Shown: piece by piece, positions 28,090 to 41,136 of the stretch
Layout of the letters: each line of letters opens with the position of its first letter
How positions within the stretch are numbered: position 1 is the stretch's first letter
DNA from: Paramecium sonneborni
Lineage: Eukaryota > Ciliophora > Oligohymenophorea > Peniculida > Parameciidae
Direction: 5' to 3'
DNA: 64,000 bases
Assembly: GCA_905182985.1 (NCBI GenBank)
Contig: CAJJDN010000182.1
Span: 32,933 to 96,932, forward strand
The notes under the pieces: model-generated
Told to the model about the DNA's origin: nothing
The model's database searches: none
What the model saw: only the letters and a program-made list of their open reading frames with translations
Made by a program: the position numbers and the translations under genes

Positions 28090-30130
28090 TCATGTTCTTA
28101 ATTTCAAAAACATTCTCTTGATCATCCTTGCTTCATAAGACACAGTATGCTTCTCATCTGTCTATTCTAGAGGGTTAATCACCTATATAGAAAATATAAT
28201 TAAATACAGAGGGTATAGCCTTTCCACAGGAATCTGCAGCATCCAAGAAATCTAAAATTTCACTGTATGATGTGTCTTTTAAGATAATCATATGTTTAGC
28301 TAAGACTTCAATTAAAGCAAGGAAACATCGTTTTGCATAATACCAAGTATCTGTATTAATCTAATATTTATTTAAAATAATTCTACTTTCTTATTGTAAG
28401 GTTCTAATGACTTAATTACTCTAGATATACCAAATTCATAATTATTTTTTGAACAATACAATGTTCCAATAACAAGATTAACAATACAAAGATGATAAAC
28501 AGATTTATCAGGATCCTGATATTAAGATTTTTGTTCTTCAGCCTCTAATTTTCTCATTAATTCTTCTGCATCTTCATTCTAGTTGACCATAATATAACTG
28601 ACACATAAATTGGCAATAACAATAGCTGTTAATGATAATAAATTATCATTATTTTTTTTAACAATAGGTTCATAATATCTAATAGCTTCTCTATATTTAT
28701 TATCTTAAACAAAAAAAACATGTGCAACATTCAATTTCCAAACATCATGATCTGCACAAAATTCTGCTGATTATCTAAATAGTTTTTCAACTTATTAATA
28801 ATTATCTTTATCCCAATATATTTTAGCTTAAGCCATTAATACTGGAATATATTTTTCAAGACATTCATCAAATTCTTTCAATGATTTCTTAATACCTTCA
28901 TTATCTCTATTGAGTCTAGAATCTTGAATTGATTTAGTAATTCTCCTTAGAGTGTCAATATGTTTATTAGATAATATTTAGAATTTTCTATATGATTCTT
29001 CTGGACTACTAGTACTTAAGATAAGAGCATCAACAAATTCGAAATCATCTTAACTAATAGTACTAAATGTTAGATCAGCATTTTCTGCTAAAATATCAGC
29101 AGCCATATCAAAATATCCATATTTGCAATATAAGAGTAATAGATTTGAAAATGTCTCAGGAGGGAATGGTGGATTCTATAATAAATGATTTAATTTTTTG
29201 AATCCTTCAGCTGTTTTCTCTTCAATATTCATCAATGCTTAATTCATCAAAGAAACTGGATCTAATTCATCTTCTTCTCTTGGAGGCATATCTATTAAGG
29301 CTTCTTTTGCAGCAGCATAATTTTTAATTGAATATTCTATTGCTGCTTTTAAATTAAATGCTTCAATTAGAGCTGACTCTTTTAATGCTTATGAATTTCC
29401 AACACTTTTCACTTCTATTCCTTCAGCATTTGAACCAACTCCTAATTAAGGATGTTCTCTAACTCCTCTTTCAATAATTTCAGCTATGAATTTTAATGAC
29501 TATGCTAATTATTTTTATTTATAATAGCAAAGTGCAATATTGTATGATAATTCACATGAATATCCTGTTAAATTCATAGCATCCTAAAATCTTTATCTAG
29601 CCTCTTCAAATTTATTCTCTTTAAATAGAATACAAGCCTCATTTATTATTGAATCAGGATCATCCATATCATTTTATTTTAATAATGTTTTTGCATGTTG
29701 AAACTCATTTTTCTCATATCGAATTAGAGCTTACAATTAAAGGATCTTGCCTTAATATTGTGGATTTTCAACAGAAGCACATGTTTTAAGAGCTTCATCA
29801 TATAAACCTATATTTGAAAATAGCATAAATTATTACTATCTTTGTAATATGATTGAGCTAAGTAAATTTTGTAATCATCTATTTCTGGATAATACTTAAC
29901 TAATTGTTCATAACTAAATTATATCAAATAATATTGTACATAGCTACAGCTTTAGAAAAATCTTAATTCATATAATGACAATATGCCAAAAGAGACAGAG
30001 CTCTACTTTTTGGACAAAATTGTAATTCATAGTTCAAATAGATGATAGCATCTTTATATTTCTAATCCTTAATTAAAGTGTAGATAGTTCTTGTACGTTA
30101 TCCTTCAGGAATTGGTTGGACCGGTTGCAT
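28090..30130 (-). CDS. IFT70: Intraflagellar transport protein IFT70 (TTC30)
   Basis: 644 residues; introns of 25, 26, 26 and 29 nt leave 645 codons. The TPR-rich sequence matches IFT70/TTC30 (DYF-1, Fleer) from end to end. It opens MQPVQPIPEGQRTRTIYTLI. The TPR units include SYNIALCYYKQKQ and the family hallmark DMPPREEDELDPVSLMNQ. Later blocks are NPPFPPETFSNLLLLYCKY, FCADHDVWKLNVAHVFF and GISRVIKSLEPYNKK. The C-terminus HTVSYEARMIKRM aligns with the conserved TVTYESRQLK end. IFT70 is an IFT-B1 subunit that wraps around IFT52 and is needed for cilium assembly, which fits a ciliate. The length equals that of animal TTC30 (about 665). Confidence 0.95.
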
Positions 30131-30369
30131 TTTTATTTAAATTCAATATATAAATATACAAATTTTAATAGTAATCTTCAACATACATCTTATTATATTT
30201 AAGTTAAGATTGAATTTTAAAATGTTAGCTTTATTAAGGAAATTAAAATTATAGTATTAATTAATCATAGATAATTGAGGTATGTATCTATTATATTGAT
30301 TACATTCTTGATATTTCACCTTTAAAATTATTTTTTTTCAAAACCAAATTAAACAATCTATATTGGATT

Positions 30370-30900
30370 ATGCATAGAAAATTAAATAATATTCCTCATC
30401 TAAACTTTATTCCTAATAAAGATGATAATGCTTATCTCTAACTAAATGGTATTTAAAGTGAAGCAACGTCTCCAAACTATTTACTAGAAACTCCTATTTT
30501 AACTAACAAGTAAAAATTTAGAAAAAATTCAAATCATCTTCCAATTGTTTAACAATCATCTCCTTATATTAAACTTCCCATGATTGAAGAAAAGTTTCTT
30601 ACACCAAGACAATAATAAATTAATTTAATGCCTGATCTAACATTCAAAGATTTATTTAAGAATCCTATTTATTATGAAAAAAATGGTTTGAGTCCTAAAG
30701 GAAGTGAGGAAATATTAAAGAAATTAAGAATTAAACATAGAAAAGTTGATTTCTCAAAAATGGTTGATATTGTAGATGAAACGACTAACTCTATTAGAAA
30801 AGAATCATTAAATGAACATACTGAACATCGTAGAGTTAAAAGAAAAACAACAAGAAGATTTCATTTAAGCAATCCTACCTAACTTACGGAATTTGAATGA
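30370..30900 (+). CDS. Small Lys/Ser-rich protein, unknown
   Basis: 176 codons before TGA at 30898, no intron needed. The sequence is hydrophilic (IPHLNFIPNKDDNAYLQLN; later NPIYYEKNGLSPKGSEEIL) and ends with a strongly basic stretch (HRRVKRKTTRRFH). The next frame starts 39 nt later in the same phase (30940). They may be two genes or one reading frame interrupted by a TGA. I recognise no family. Confidence 0.6.
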
Positions 30901-30939
30901 TTTATATAATCATATCTCAATTAATTTTTATAAAGAGAA

Positions 30940-31491
30940 ATGTAGTAATATCTCAAACCAGCAAGGTCATTGCATTTTCAATTGAAAAAAGAAGAAATCA
31001 AATTAAATTCCAATAAATAAGACCCTCAAATAGATCCAGCTAGTTTTTTAAACAACTTTGATGCATTACCTGATTAGAATTAAAGGTTCAAATCCGAAAG
31101 CATTTTTCTTGTAACCAAATAGACAGATTAAAAAAAAGAAATGCAAAAAACTCAACATACTAAATTTTTAGTGCTTCCAAAAATTGATTCCAAGTTCATT
31201 CGTGAATCTGCTGTTGAAGATGTGTACTTCCTTCCTGAAACGAAATAAAAGTATCAACAACCAAATAGATTAATTCACTCCAATACAATTCTCTAACCTT
31301 TAATTGATAGGCCTAGCAAATCATCCAAGGATCTTGATTAAATCTAGGGCAAAAAAAAAAAAGTTGAATTCAATACTGCCTTAGAAATAGTAGACTTTTA
31401 AGGAAGAGTTAGTACTGAAATTATCAACCCTGGATAACAAATCATTACCAGATAGAAAAGATTTTCAAGACTCAAAACACTTGAATGTTGA
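30940..31491 (+). CDS. Unknown hydrophilic protein, in frame with the upstream ORF
   Basis: 183 codons from ATG 30940 to TGA 31489-31491. It is in the same frame as the ORF ending at 30900 and separated from it by 13 codons that contain no other TGA. The sequence is rich in K, S, P and Q (SLHFQLKKEEIKLNSN; LPKIDSKFIRESAVEDVYF) with a K-rich run encoded by a 12-A tract at 31351-31362. The 3' end (from 31354) is repeated after the N gap, where it stops at 32661. The gene is not recognised. Confidence 0.55.
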
Positions 31492-31877
31492 ACTTTGTTT
31501 ATTTTATTAGTTTGTACTTTTATTTCATCATTTATTTTTCTCTTTTTTCTTTGATTAATCACACAAAATCATTATCGCAATATATCAAGATGCTCAAAAA
31601 TTAAATTATTATATATTTATTATCGTAAAAGAAGCAACTCTTAATATTTATTAACATATTTAGAAAATAAAACCATTTAAAGAATTGAAAAAATTCATCT
31701 CAAATCATTTTTCTCCTTTTTTGATCAAATTAACAATATAAATTATCATTATCATGAATATCACTTTAAAAACCGTTGTTCAACTTAAACAAAAAAGAGA
31801 TTCTTTTTCTAATGTTCTAGAACATTTAAGAGGGAATTTCCTATAATTGAATACTTAAAATTACCCTATTAATAATA
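31354..31877. repeat. Left flank of the 646-N gap, repeated at 32524-33047
   Basis: 524 bp before the gap are identical to the first 524 bp after it. The left contig has 12 As and the right contig 9 As at the start of the shared stretch, and the right contig begins inside the A tract. The two contigs overlap, so the estimated gap length has no basis. Confidence 0.9.
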
Positions 31878-32523
31878 NNNNNNNNNNNNNNNNNNNNNNN
31901 NNNNNNNNNNNNNNNNNNNNNNNNNNNNNNNNNNNNNNNNNNNNNNNNNNNNNNNNNNNNNNNNNNNNNNNNNNNNNNNNNNNNNNNNNNNNNNNNNNNN
32001 NNNNNNNNNNNNNNNNNNNNNNNNNNNNNNNNNNNNNNNNNNNNNNNNNNNNNNNNNNNNNNNNNNNNNNNNNNNNNNNNNNNNNNNNNNNNNNNNNNNN
32101 NNNNNNNNNNNNNNNNNNNNNNNNNNNNNNNNNNNNNNNNNNNNNNNNNNNNNNNNNNNNNNNNNNNNNNNNNNNNNNNNNNNNNNNNNNNNNNNNNNNN
32201 NNNNNNNNNNNNNNNNNNNNNNNNNNNNNNNNNNNNNNNNNNNNNNNNNNNNNNNNNNNNNNNNNNNNNNNNNNNNNNNNNNNNNNNNNNNNNNNNNNNN
32301 NNNNNNNNNNNNNNNNNNNNNNNNNNNNNNNNNNNNNNNNNNNNNNNNNNNNNNNNNNNNNNNNNNNNNNNNNNNNNNNNNNNNNNNNNNNNNNNNNNNN
32401 NNNNNNNNNNNNNNNNNNNNNNNNNNNNNNNNNNNNNNNNNNNNNNNNNNNNNNNNNNNNNNNNNNNNNNNNNNNNNNNNNNNNNNNNNNNNNNNNNNNN
32501 NNNNNNNNNNNNNNNNNNNNNNN
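31878..32523. other. Assembly gap of 646 N
   Basis: A run of 646 undetermined bases. Flanking sequence is duplicated (31354-31877 equals 32524-33047), so the true gap is likely zero or negative. Confidence 0.97.
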
Positions 32524-33047
32524 AAAAAAAAAGTTGAATTCAATACTGCCTTAGAAATAGTAGACTTTTAAGGAAGAGTTAGTACTGAAATTATCAACCC
32601 TGGATAACAAATCATTACCAGATAGAAAAGATTTTCAAGACTCAAAACACTTGAATGTTGAACTTTGTTTATTTTATTAGTTTGTACTTTTATTTCATCA
32701 TTTATTTTTCTCTTTTTTCTTTGATTAATCACACAAAATCATTATCGCAATATATCAAGATGCTCAAAAATTAAATTATTATATATTTATTATCGTAAAA
32801 GAAGCAACTCTTAATATTTATTAACATATTTAGAAAATAAAACCATTTAAAGAATTGAAAAAATTCATCTCAAATCATTTTTCTCCTTTTTTGATCAAAT
32901 TAACAATATAAATTATCATTATCATGAATATCACTTTAAAAACCGTTGTTCAACTTAAACAAAAAAGAGATTCTTTTTCTAATGTTCTAGAACATTTAAG
33001 AGGGAATTTCCTATAATTGAATACTTAAAATTACCCTATTAATAATA
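32524..33047. repeat. Right flank of the gap (copy of 31354-31877)
   Basis: It begins with 9 As and then repeats the end of the upstream ORF (TGA at 32659-32661) and its 3' spacer. Confidence 0.9.
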
Positions 33048-33853
33048 TAGACATTAAAAATATATTTTTGTAATACAAATTTATTAAGATATTAAATATA
33101 AATGGATCTGATTTCAATTTCCTAATTATTGAAAAAAGCATGTATGTATTTGATTCCAAATATAAAAATTTATTCATAAGAGGGATACTTTGATTTCAAT
33201 AGTTTCTTTTAATATAACTTATTTGATATTTTTTATTTTTATTAGTGTTAATAATCTTCGAAAAAAATTAAACATTTAAACCGCTCGAAATTAAGTTCAA
33301 AATGGTAAATTATTTTAGATTCTGATTTTATGACACAAATTGATTATTATCACGTTGTATTTTACTTTTTTGATTGTCCTCTAATGGTTTTTAATTTTTA
33401 ATACAAATTCAATAAACTTTAGTATCATATTAGTGATTATTTTACATTCCATTAGTTATGATTATATTAAGGAAAATTTTGGAATTATTTGCTGAAAATG
33501 ACTTGAGAATTATAAGTTCTACTATTTAAGCAATCTTTTAGAGGAGAGACTTTTAGATTTTTCGACTGTTGTATTAAAATGGATAAGTCGGAATGGAAGT
33601 TTAGATGGGAAATGGTTATAACATAATAAGAGAAAATAAAGCTTTTAGATATTTAATTTATTTATTAATGTATTTGTAAAGTGTAGTAAAAAATAGGTAT
33701 TGAGAGAGTAGTACTACTCGACTTTAAATAAATTCTAATAGTAGATGAAATAAAAGGGATTATATTATAAACTCTTTGTCATTAAATAAAATTTATTAAA
33801 TATAATATATAGACAAAGATAGGATTTGAATAATTTAACATATAACAATATTT
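33048..33853. other. Spacer without a supported gene; contains a 14-bp palindrome
   Basis: AT-rich sequence between the duplicated contig end and the NPC1-like gene. No conserved frame is visible. A perfect palindrome GAGTAGTACTACTC lies at 33706-33719. Confidence 0.55.
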
Positions 33854-36743
33854 TCAATTTTTAACTGCTTTCTTATTAGTTTGGGATGACAAATTAATTC
33901 CTTCTGATTGATTGATAAGAGATTTAACTCTAACTTTCATGATACTGAATTAAGGTCCAAAGAGACCCAAGAATATTGGTAGTAAAACTAAACCCTAAAG
34001 ATAATAAAATAAATTTACATTAAATGCTCCTAATAGAACCATAAGAATATACATTCTGAAATAGTAAAGTTTGAAAAGATTGGATGGAGCAAATCCAAGT
34101 ACAGCAACTCCAATAAATTTAGTACAAGCAATTCCAACAAAGACAGAAGTTCCCATAGTTGACATAGCTCCAGTAACTCTTTCCCATCGTTAACCTTCAC
34201 ATAATCTAAACTTAATAACAATGTGAGCAACAAATTCAACAGCCAATCCAATACAAGTAACTAAGTTAACAACACTAACAGCATTGATTTCAATCTAAAT
34301 AGAAATATATGATTACTACAAAGCCTCCAAAGATAACATTAGTAAGCCAGATAGTACCAATAAGATTGAAAGCAATTAAAAAGACAAAGAGGACAACAAT
34401 AATAGCACATACAACATCTTAGACTAATGTCATGGTAAAGAATATAGTAGCTAATGCTAGAAGTACATTTGTAATGGCCACAGCACGAATATAAGAATAT
34501 TAATCATAGAAAACATAAGGCATTGAATATGGATAAACTTTCTGATTTGGTTTAAGGTTTGCATCTTAGACTACTTTATCAATAACTTATCTAGTTTATT
34601 CTAATGATAATATATATCCTGCAGAATTATGAATAGGTCTATGTTAGAATCTAAGTCGACTTGTTTTAACATATCCTTATTCATTAAGTACTATATCAGC
34701 CTCAAATGTTTCACCACATATACCATATCTTTAACAACATGGAGAATTGATTCGAACTCCCAAAAAACGTTTTAATTATGTTGGCAAATCATATAATGCA
34801 ATATCTTAAGTCTCACAAGCAATTGTCCACTCAGCTGATTCACGAATAAATAAATTAAAAGAAGCTACCCAACTATAAATTGGAGGTTAAACTGTTTCAT
34901 TTAATTATGATAATGAATTTGATAAATTTGCCACCAACTCTAAATCATGTGGATCTTAATAATCCAAATTCTCTAAAATTAAATAAGCCAATGGTCCTAT
35001 TTCTATATATTTCTTTTCTAATGTCATATAATTAAATAGATTTGATCCTTCAACCATTGATACTTATTCATCTAATCCAACTTCTAATTTTGTTATTCCA
35101 ACACAACTGATAGCCAGTAATCCTACAAATATTACTATCGTAGTTATCACACAAACTGGTTTTTATATAAATGGTGAATAATGCTTCTTAAAAAATGTTT
35201 ATATTAATTTTCTATCTTCTTTAATTGCATAATTAGGATCCTATTTGCAAATTACTAAATCATATCTTTTATGTTTTTTTCTCTATTCATCCAAAGTAAG
35301 AAAAGCAACAAACATACTGATTTATAACAAATAATCAATAAATACACCTACTGCTGCTTAAATACAAAAAGATTATAAAGCTGGCATCTTTGTTAATGAA
35401 CCAACTAAAAATGCTAATGTTTCACAAATTGCTGCAATTGTTATACTTGGACCTACTTATTTCAATGTATGACCCATTCTTTCAGTAACTGTTGCATGTT
35501 TTTATTTTTTGAAATTATGAGTAATAATAAACATATTATCAACACCAATAGCCAAGATTAGAAATGGTATAACCTAATGATTAAATATTATTTAGTTACT
35601 TCTAAACTAATCATTGTTAAACCTATATTGAAATATGAAACCATTCCAATACTACTTATCATTGAGACTGCTACTATAAAGATTCCTCCCAAACCCAAAG
35701 TAAATCCATTATATATCTTACTTGGGAATTAACCAATGGCAAATCCAATATATAAAAACATCATAAAATATGAGACAACTACAATCCATGCATTTTGATT
35801 AGTTTCATCATCGATTTCATCTGAAACAGATCTCTCTGCCATAAAAGCTACTCTATATTGATCTAAAAGTTATTCTCGAGGAGCAGGCATTAATGATTTA
35901 TCATAATATTTGTATAATTTAGCATAGTCTCTTTTATTTAATGCATCTAAAGTATCCATCCATACTTCCTTCTCCCACAATTCAGCATCTTTCTTAGTGA
36001 ATTCATCATTCATTAATAAATATGTCACTGCCATAGTCTTAGCTTAAATATAACAATGATCACATGGCTAAGTATCATTCACTCTTTCTTCACAAAATCT
36101 AAATAGTTTAATACACATAATTATTATACATTCCTCCAAATACAGATTCTAATATTATTGGAATACCATTTTTATCACTACATGGAATATTCGTTTAATT
36201 TACGTCTATTGATTCTGTACATAGAGTTGTAAATTGAATGTCTTCATCTTTCTATCATTTATATTATAACTAATTAAACTTCTAATAATGATGGATCCTA
36301 CAACCATATATCCATTGGACTTGGTACATAACATCCCTTTGCTGATATTGGTCTATAACATAAATCATCTAAAGTTGTATTCTTCCCTCCTATCAATACT
36401 TTCCTGTTCCTTATTATATTCTACAAAAAATAGATCACTCTTAATCCATCCTTTTAATATACATTCACCCAATCTTCATTTTAGTATGCCAATATAAATT
36501 AATTTGTTCTGTAAAAAGGACCATAATTTTCTGCAGAACTCTCTTATTCTTTGTATGTTCTACTACTTGATGATACCCACAATGCTAAAATATATTATTT
36601 AATTTTTTACATTATGGATCTGTTAACACTGTTAAATTGTATAGTCCCAAAGACATTATGCCTGTTATTGTCATGCAAATTACAAACACAAGGCATGGAT
36701 ATTTGGCTCCAAAATATCCTATATTATAGAAGAGGCCAGACAT
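33854..36743 (-). CDS. NPC1/Patched-family RND transporter with sterol-sensing-type domain
   Basis: 912 residues; six introns (24, 25, 26, 31, 19 and 26 nt) leave exactly 913 codons. The N-terminus is MSGLFYNIGYFGAKYP, then TM1 and the Patched/NPC1 block TDPQSLWVSSSSRTYKEQ and YGPFYRTNQFIL. Next come TLDDLCYRPISAKGCYV and a sterol-sensing-like multi-TM domain (WIVVVSYFMMFLYIGFAIG; VIPFLILAIGVDNMFIITH). A second luminal loop with paired cysteines follows (SPCCQRYGICGE), then the C-terminal RND helices EINAVSVVNLVTCIGLAVEF and the GTSVFVGIACTKF block. It ends FGPQFSIMKVRVKSL. Members move sterols or related lipids using ion gradients. It lacks a separate N-terminal NPC1 cholesterol-binding domain, so it is closer to short Patched-domain proteins. 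The substrate is unknown. Confidence 0.9.
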
Positions 36744-37117
36744 TAAATCTTATTAAAATAATATTATTCTAAATATTATTATTTAGAAATTCCGATATTT
36801 AAATTCAGTTTAATATCAGTCTATTGTATTCCACATATACTTTTATGTCATCAACATATGATGCTATTCTACTCCATATAAATATTATGTATATTTTGAA
36901 ATTCCTAGAATTCGTTCTTATAATTATATGAATTTGATTTATCCTCTCTTCTATACTCCTCAATTCATTTAGCTGAAGTATAAAACAAATAAAAGTTATC
37001 AAATATGAAGACACTTTTGTTATTAATTAAATTGATGATCTGTAAAAGAAGGAAATGTCTTTTTGATTAGCATTATTTTCTTTACTTAACCGAATCTTAA
37101 ATACAAATAGGGAAAGT
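36744..37117. other. Divergent intergenic region
   Basis: 374 nt between the minus-strand NPC1-like start and the plus-strand kinase start. Open frames here are chance frames of AT-rich DNA. It presumably holds both promoters; no motif is recognised. Confidence 0.6.
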
Positions 37118-38289
37118 ATGAGAAATGCATATTATCTTTAGGATTAGAATAACATTAAATATGACATTACAATAGGACTATCCACAATTTTGGAATGGAA
37201 ATTAGATTAACATAAAGAATTCAAAGGATTTACAATTGACATTGCTAAGAAAGAGAAATATTTTCTTATTTCCCACTTTGATTGTCTATAATTGAAAGAT
37301 AAGCTTGATGGAAAGGTAATATATAAGAATATTAATACGTTTTACCAACCTCAAACAATTATTGGTGAGGGTAACTTTGGAAAGGTAAAGTGCAAAGACC
37401 TTATTATTAGGTTTTGTTAATTAAAAATATCTAGGATGGTAAAATGTATGCAACAAAAACTCTAAGAAACGATTTGATGACTTCTTTGGATGTATTGAAT
37501 ATTTTGTAATGAATTAAGGACATTCAAGATGAAATTGTGGCATTGTAATCGTTAAAACATAGAAACATCGTTAAATTAAATAGTATATTTCTACATAAGA
37601 AGTATTGGTTATTAATAATGGAGTATTGTGAAGGTGGCTAATTAAAAGAATATTTGGAAAATCAATAATTGGATAATTCTGAAATTATAGCAGTAATGTG
37701 TGTACAAACTATTATAATAATTTAGTAACTACTATCAGGCTTAGCTTACATACATAGTTAAGGATTCGTACATCGAGATATTAAACCTGAAAACATTTTA
37801 TTAAGAAAGAAAAACTCTTTACTAGATATTGTGATTTCTGACTTTGGATTTGCAGTTAAGATTGATGATGTATCTACGAATAGACCTAGATGTGGTACTC
37901 CTGGTTACATTGCTCCGGAAATCATCACATTTAATCAAAAAAACAATTATAATGAATTGTGTGATATGTTCAGTTGTGGAGTTGTATTATTTAAATTGTA
38001 AGTAAAATATCTCATCTTTAGAATAACTGGAAAGAATTTATTACAAGAAAATAGCAACCAAATTATTGATTAATAATTTATAGGAGATTTGAGTGAAATT
38101 GTTAAGTCAGAAATATAAGGAGACTTTGTTAATATACTATTACAAATGTTAGAATCAGATCCTAGCAAAAGAATAAATGCATAATAAGCGTTGAAGCATT
38201 TTGAAGATTTTGACGATATGAAGATCTATCAGGAAACACCAATTTAATAGTTAAAACATTTACAAACCCATATTTTATTTCTTAATTGA
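37118..38289 (+). CDS. Protein kinase with PH-like N-terminal region
   Basis: 356 residues; introns of 26, 27, 24 and 24 nt leave 357 codons. About 80 N-terminal residues (MRNAYYLQDQNNIKYDITIG ... EKYFLISHFDCLQLKDKL) resemble a PH-like fold seen in front of many ciliate kinases. The kinase follows: IIGEGNFGKV glycine loop, MYATKTL lysine, HRNIVKL, FVHRDIKPENILL, SDFGFAVKI, CGTPGYIAPEI and CDMFSCGVVLFKLITGKN. This is a CaMK/AGC-like Ser/Thr kinase with all catalytic residues in place. The gene at 58062-59654 has the same layout. It converges on the gene at 38326 with 36 nt between the stops. Confidence 0.9.
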
Positions 38290-38325
38290 TACTATCTGTA
38301 CTAACAATAATTTTAATATTGCAAA

Positions 38326-40329
38326 TCATCTTTTAGCCAAAATTAATTAATGTTTTTAATAAAATTCATTCAATTGTACACAAAAGAACTAATAAGAAAA
38401 TTAATCTTCATCTACTTTAGATACACCCATAGCAAAATCCATTATATTATTAATTTCTTATAGTGACAATTCTGTAAGATCACGTAGAATTTCAAACAAT
38501 AATTCCTTACTAATATTTCCACATTTTATTTTATCAAAATCTTTCAATACCAAACATAATTCATACACAGCTTTTTCAGATTTTTCAAATTCATTCTAAC
38601 CCTCTATCTTAAAATGTTATATTAATTATCTCTTCAATTTCTCTAATACTTCTCTATCATCTAAAGGTTTAATTGAAAATGCTTTATCAGGATCCCTAAC
38701 AAATTATCCTTCCTTATAATTAAAAGTCGGTTCAAGTTCCTTAAAATTTGGACCTGGTTTATCATAAGGCACTAATTATGGTCCTGGTAATTATATATCA
38801 TCATTAAATCTAGCTCTTAATTTATCTATAAATTCAGGAAAATAAATCATCCTCAAAGGTTACTAATAAGAAGGCTCCTTATTATGTTCCAAAGATTAAA
38901 TTATCATTGTCACACTAGTTTAATCTACCAATAATAAATCTTCATTAATTATTTTTCTTAATTATACTTCATCTATCAATTAATCTGCTTACATCATCTT
39001 CTATGCTTTATCTTCATATCTTATTAAAATTGATAACATTATTGATTTAAAAAGTGTTTAATATGCTTTCTCTAAATCAGTCATTTCGGTTTAATCTTAT
39101 TTCTCAAAGTTTTCTTATACCAAAGTTTATAAAAACTCTTATACTTTTAATAACAATTATTAGTGTTTCGAAAGAGTAAACAATCCATGATTAGCCAAAT
39201 AATACCTAAACTCATTAAAATCTAATTAACTATATCCAATCTCTAAAGATCTAATTACTATCTTTAAATTCTCTAAAGTACACAAACCTTCACTTTAAAA
39301 AGGCTTAAATGCTTAAGAGAGCATATTTGTTGTATATTTACTTGCCATTTCTTAAAATTCTTTGAATATCTTAGGTAATTAAGCCAATTCTAAATGAGGT
39401 TATTTGGCATCATACATCTTTATAATCTCTTTATAATAAAGTGGTCTCAATTCCATAATCCAATGAACAAATGTCAAAAGATTGAATTCACCAAAATTAT
39501 TTCGTTTCCAAATCAAATAATAAAGAAGAGAACATTCATCATAAGTCATTTCAACATTATATAATTTCACTTTCATTAATTATATGAATTGTTCCTTCAT
39601 TAAAAATGGAAACATTTTTTAATTTCTTCTTATTCCCAAAAAATCAAATAATGCCATTTCAATCTTTTCAGGAGCTATAAATTAAAAAGCTAATTATGGT
39701 AATGCTTATATTGAAATCTTTTTAGCTATCAATATTTGAAAATTCTCCAAAATTATAGTATTATTATGTTTTGAGAAATTAGCCATCTTCTCCTAAACAA
39801 CATCATCAAATATTATATTAATTGCATTTGTGCTTAATAATTCTAAATCCAACAAGTTTAAATTGAAATGTTTAAAATCATAAATAGCTTTACGATCAAA
39901 ATAATTCGAAACTTCTTCTTCAAAATGCTTCTATATCTCTTCCAAAAATAATTTATTTGATGCAGAATTCTACTTTTATCTAATAATTGCATTCTTAAAC
40001 ACATGATATGAATTCTTAGGTGGTACACACTCTGTTAGATATTTATATAATTCCTTATAATCTATATTTCTATTTGAGCTATATGGAGCTTCCTTTAATA
40101 TGCTCGCAATATCAAATTCTGTAAAATAAAATTAACTTTTTGAAACTTCAACCAAAACATCCCTCAATACCTTTTCTTAAATAGTACCATCTTTGAATTG
40201 ATCATATCGAGAACATAATTCTATAAAATCAAATTTACAATAGTATATGTATTCTCTAAGTAATTACATTCCTTCACTTAGAAATTCTGGGTGATGAAGC
40301 TTGTAATACTTATCCAAATTATCAGTCAT
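38326..40329 (-). CDS. 667-aa intronless protein with EF-hand-like helices
   Basis: A single uninterrupted frame of 668 codons on the minus strand, far longer than chance. It starts MTDNLDKYYKLHHPEFLSEG. Several segments look like degenerate EF-hand pairs (YDQFKDGTIQEKVLRDVL, DYKELYKYLTE, LEIGYSQLDFNEFRYYLA, FDKIKCGNISKELLFEIL), but the acidic loop residues that bind calcium are mostly missing. The C-terminal third has a proline/glycine-rich linker (LPGPQLVPYDKPGPNFKEL). Ciliate axonemal and cortical proteins often have this style, but a specific assignment is not possible from sequence alone. Confidence 0.82.
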
Positions 40330-41136
40330 TTATAATTTATTTAATATTAACTCTTGATAATTTTGTTATTGTTTACATATATAACAATATATAAAACAAA
40401 CACTAAAAACATAACTATTTTATTCATTGAAATCAATAATAACTATACCCAAAGGCTATAAAATATTGATTACTTATATATATAAAATAATTTCTCTTAC
40501 ACAAAGTAGGTTCATGTAATAAATCTAAAATAAAATAGTTATAATATGGAAACATTAAGATAATCAATCTCTTTTCACTTTTATTATATAATTTACAAAA
40601 TAAACATAGATTGATTTATACACAAAAGATAATAATATAGATTCATTAGCTAATATTCGAGATTTTATGTTTAAAAATTAGCTGTTATTGGATTTCCAGT
40701 TATTTTATCTAAAAGATAAATTAGTAGCATTAAATTAAAATTCTATGTATTTTCAGTATTATAAGTTGTGGCTGTATATAGAACTGGCTTTTACAATAAT
40801 ACAAGATCTTCGTCATATATTTAGTAGAAGACTAAAAGTATATACGTTATTAGAGATTACTGTTAGTTTTTTACTAAACAGGTTGATTTGTGAAGATTAA
40901 TTAATCAAAATAATAATTAGATGGTTTTTGAAAATGATTCTGTTGGTATTTAATGGTTTTAATATGTTAAATTAAAAAGATTAAATGAATTATAGCAAAG
41001 TTAATGAAATTAGAAAATGCCATAAAAACTAGATTTACTTAAAAGATAGAAGCGAATAGTAATCTAATGAAACATAATTAGTATTAGAGAATGTAAGGAT
41101 ATAAAAAATTTGTATATCTAATAATGAATTAATTTA
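40330..41136. other. Intergenic region, no supported gene
   Basis: 807 nt upstream of the membrane-protein gene. A stretch near 40780-40830 reads RTGFYNNTRSSSYIQQK in one frame, but no start, end or splice model holds it together. It may be a relic. Confidence 0.5.

Noticed and set aside
31869..32543. Long open frame across the N gap
   Set aside because: It consists almost entirely of undetermined bases, so it is not evidence of coding.
36805..37014. Minus-strand frame MSSYLITFICFIL... as the NPC1-like signal peptide
   Set aside because: The NPC1-like protein starts cleanly at 36743 (MSGLFYNIGYFGAKYP), and the upstream frame ends in TGA before it without a usable splice.
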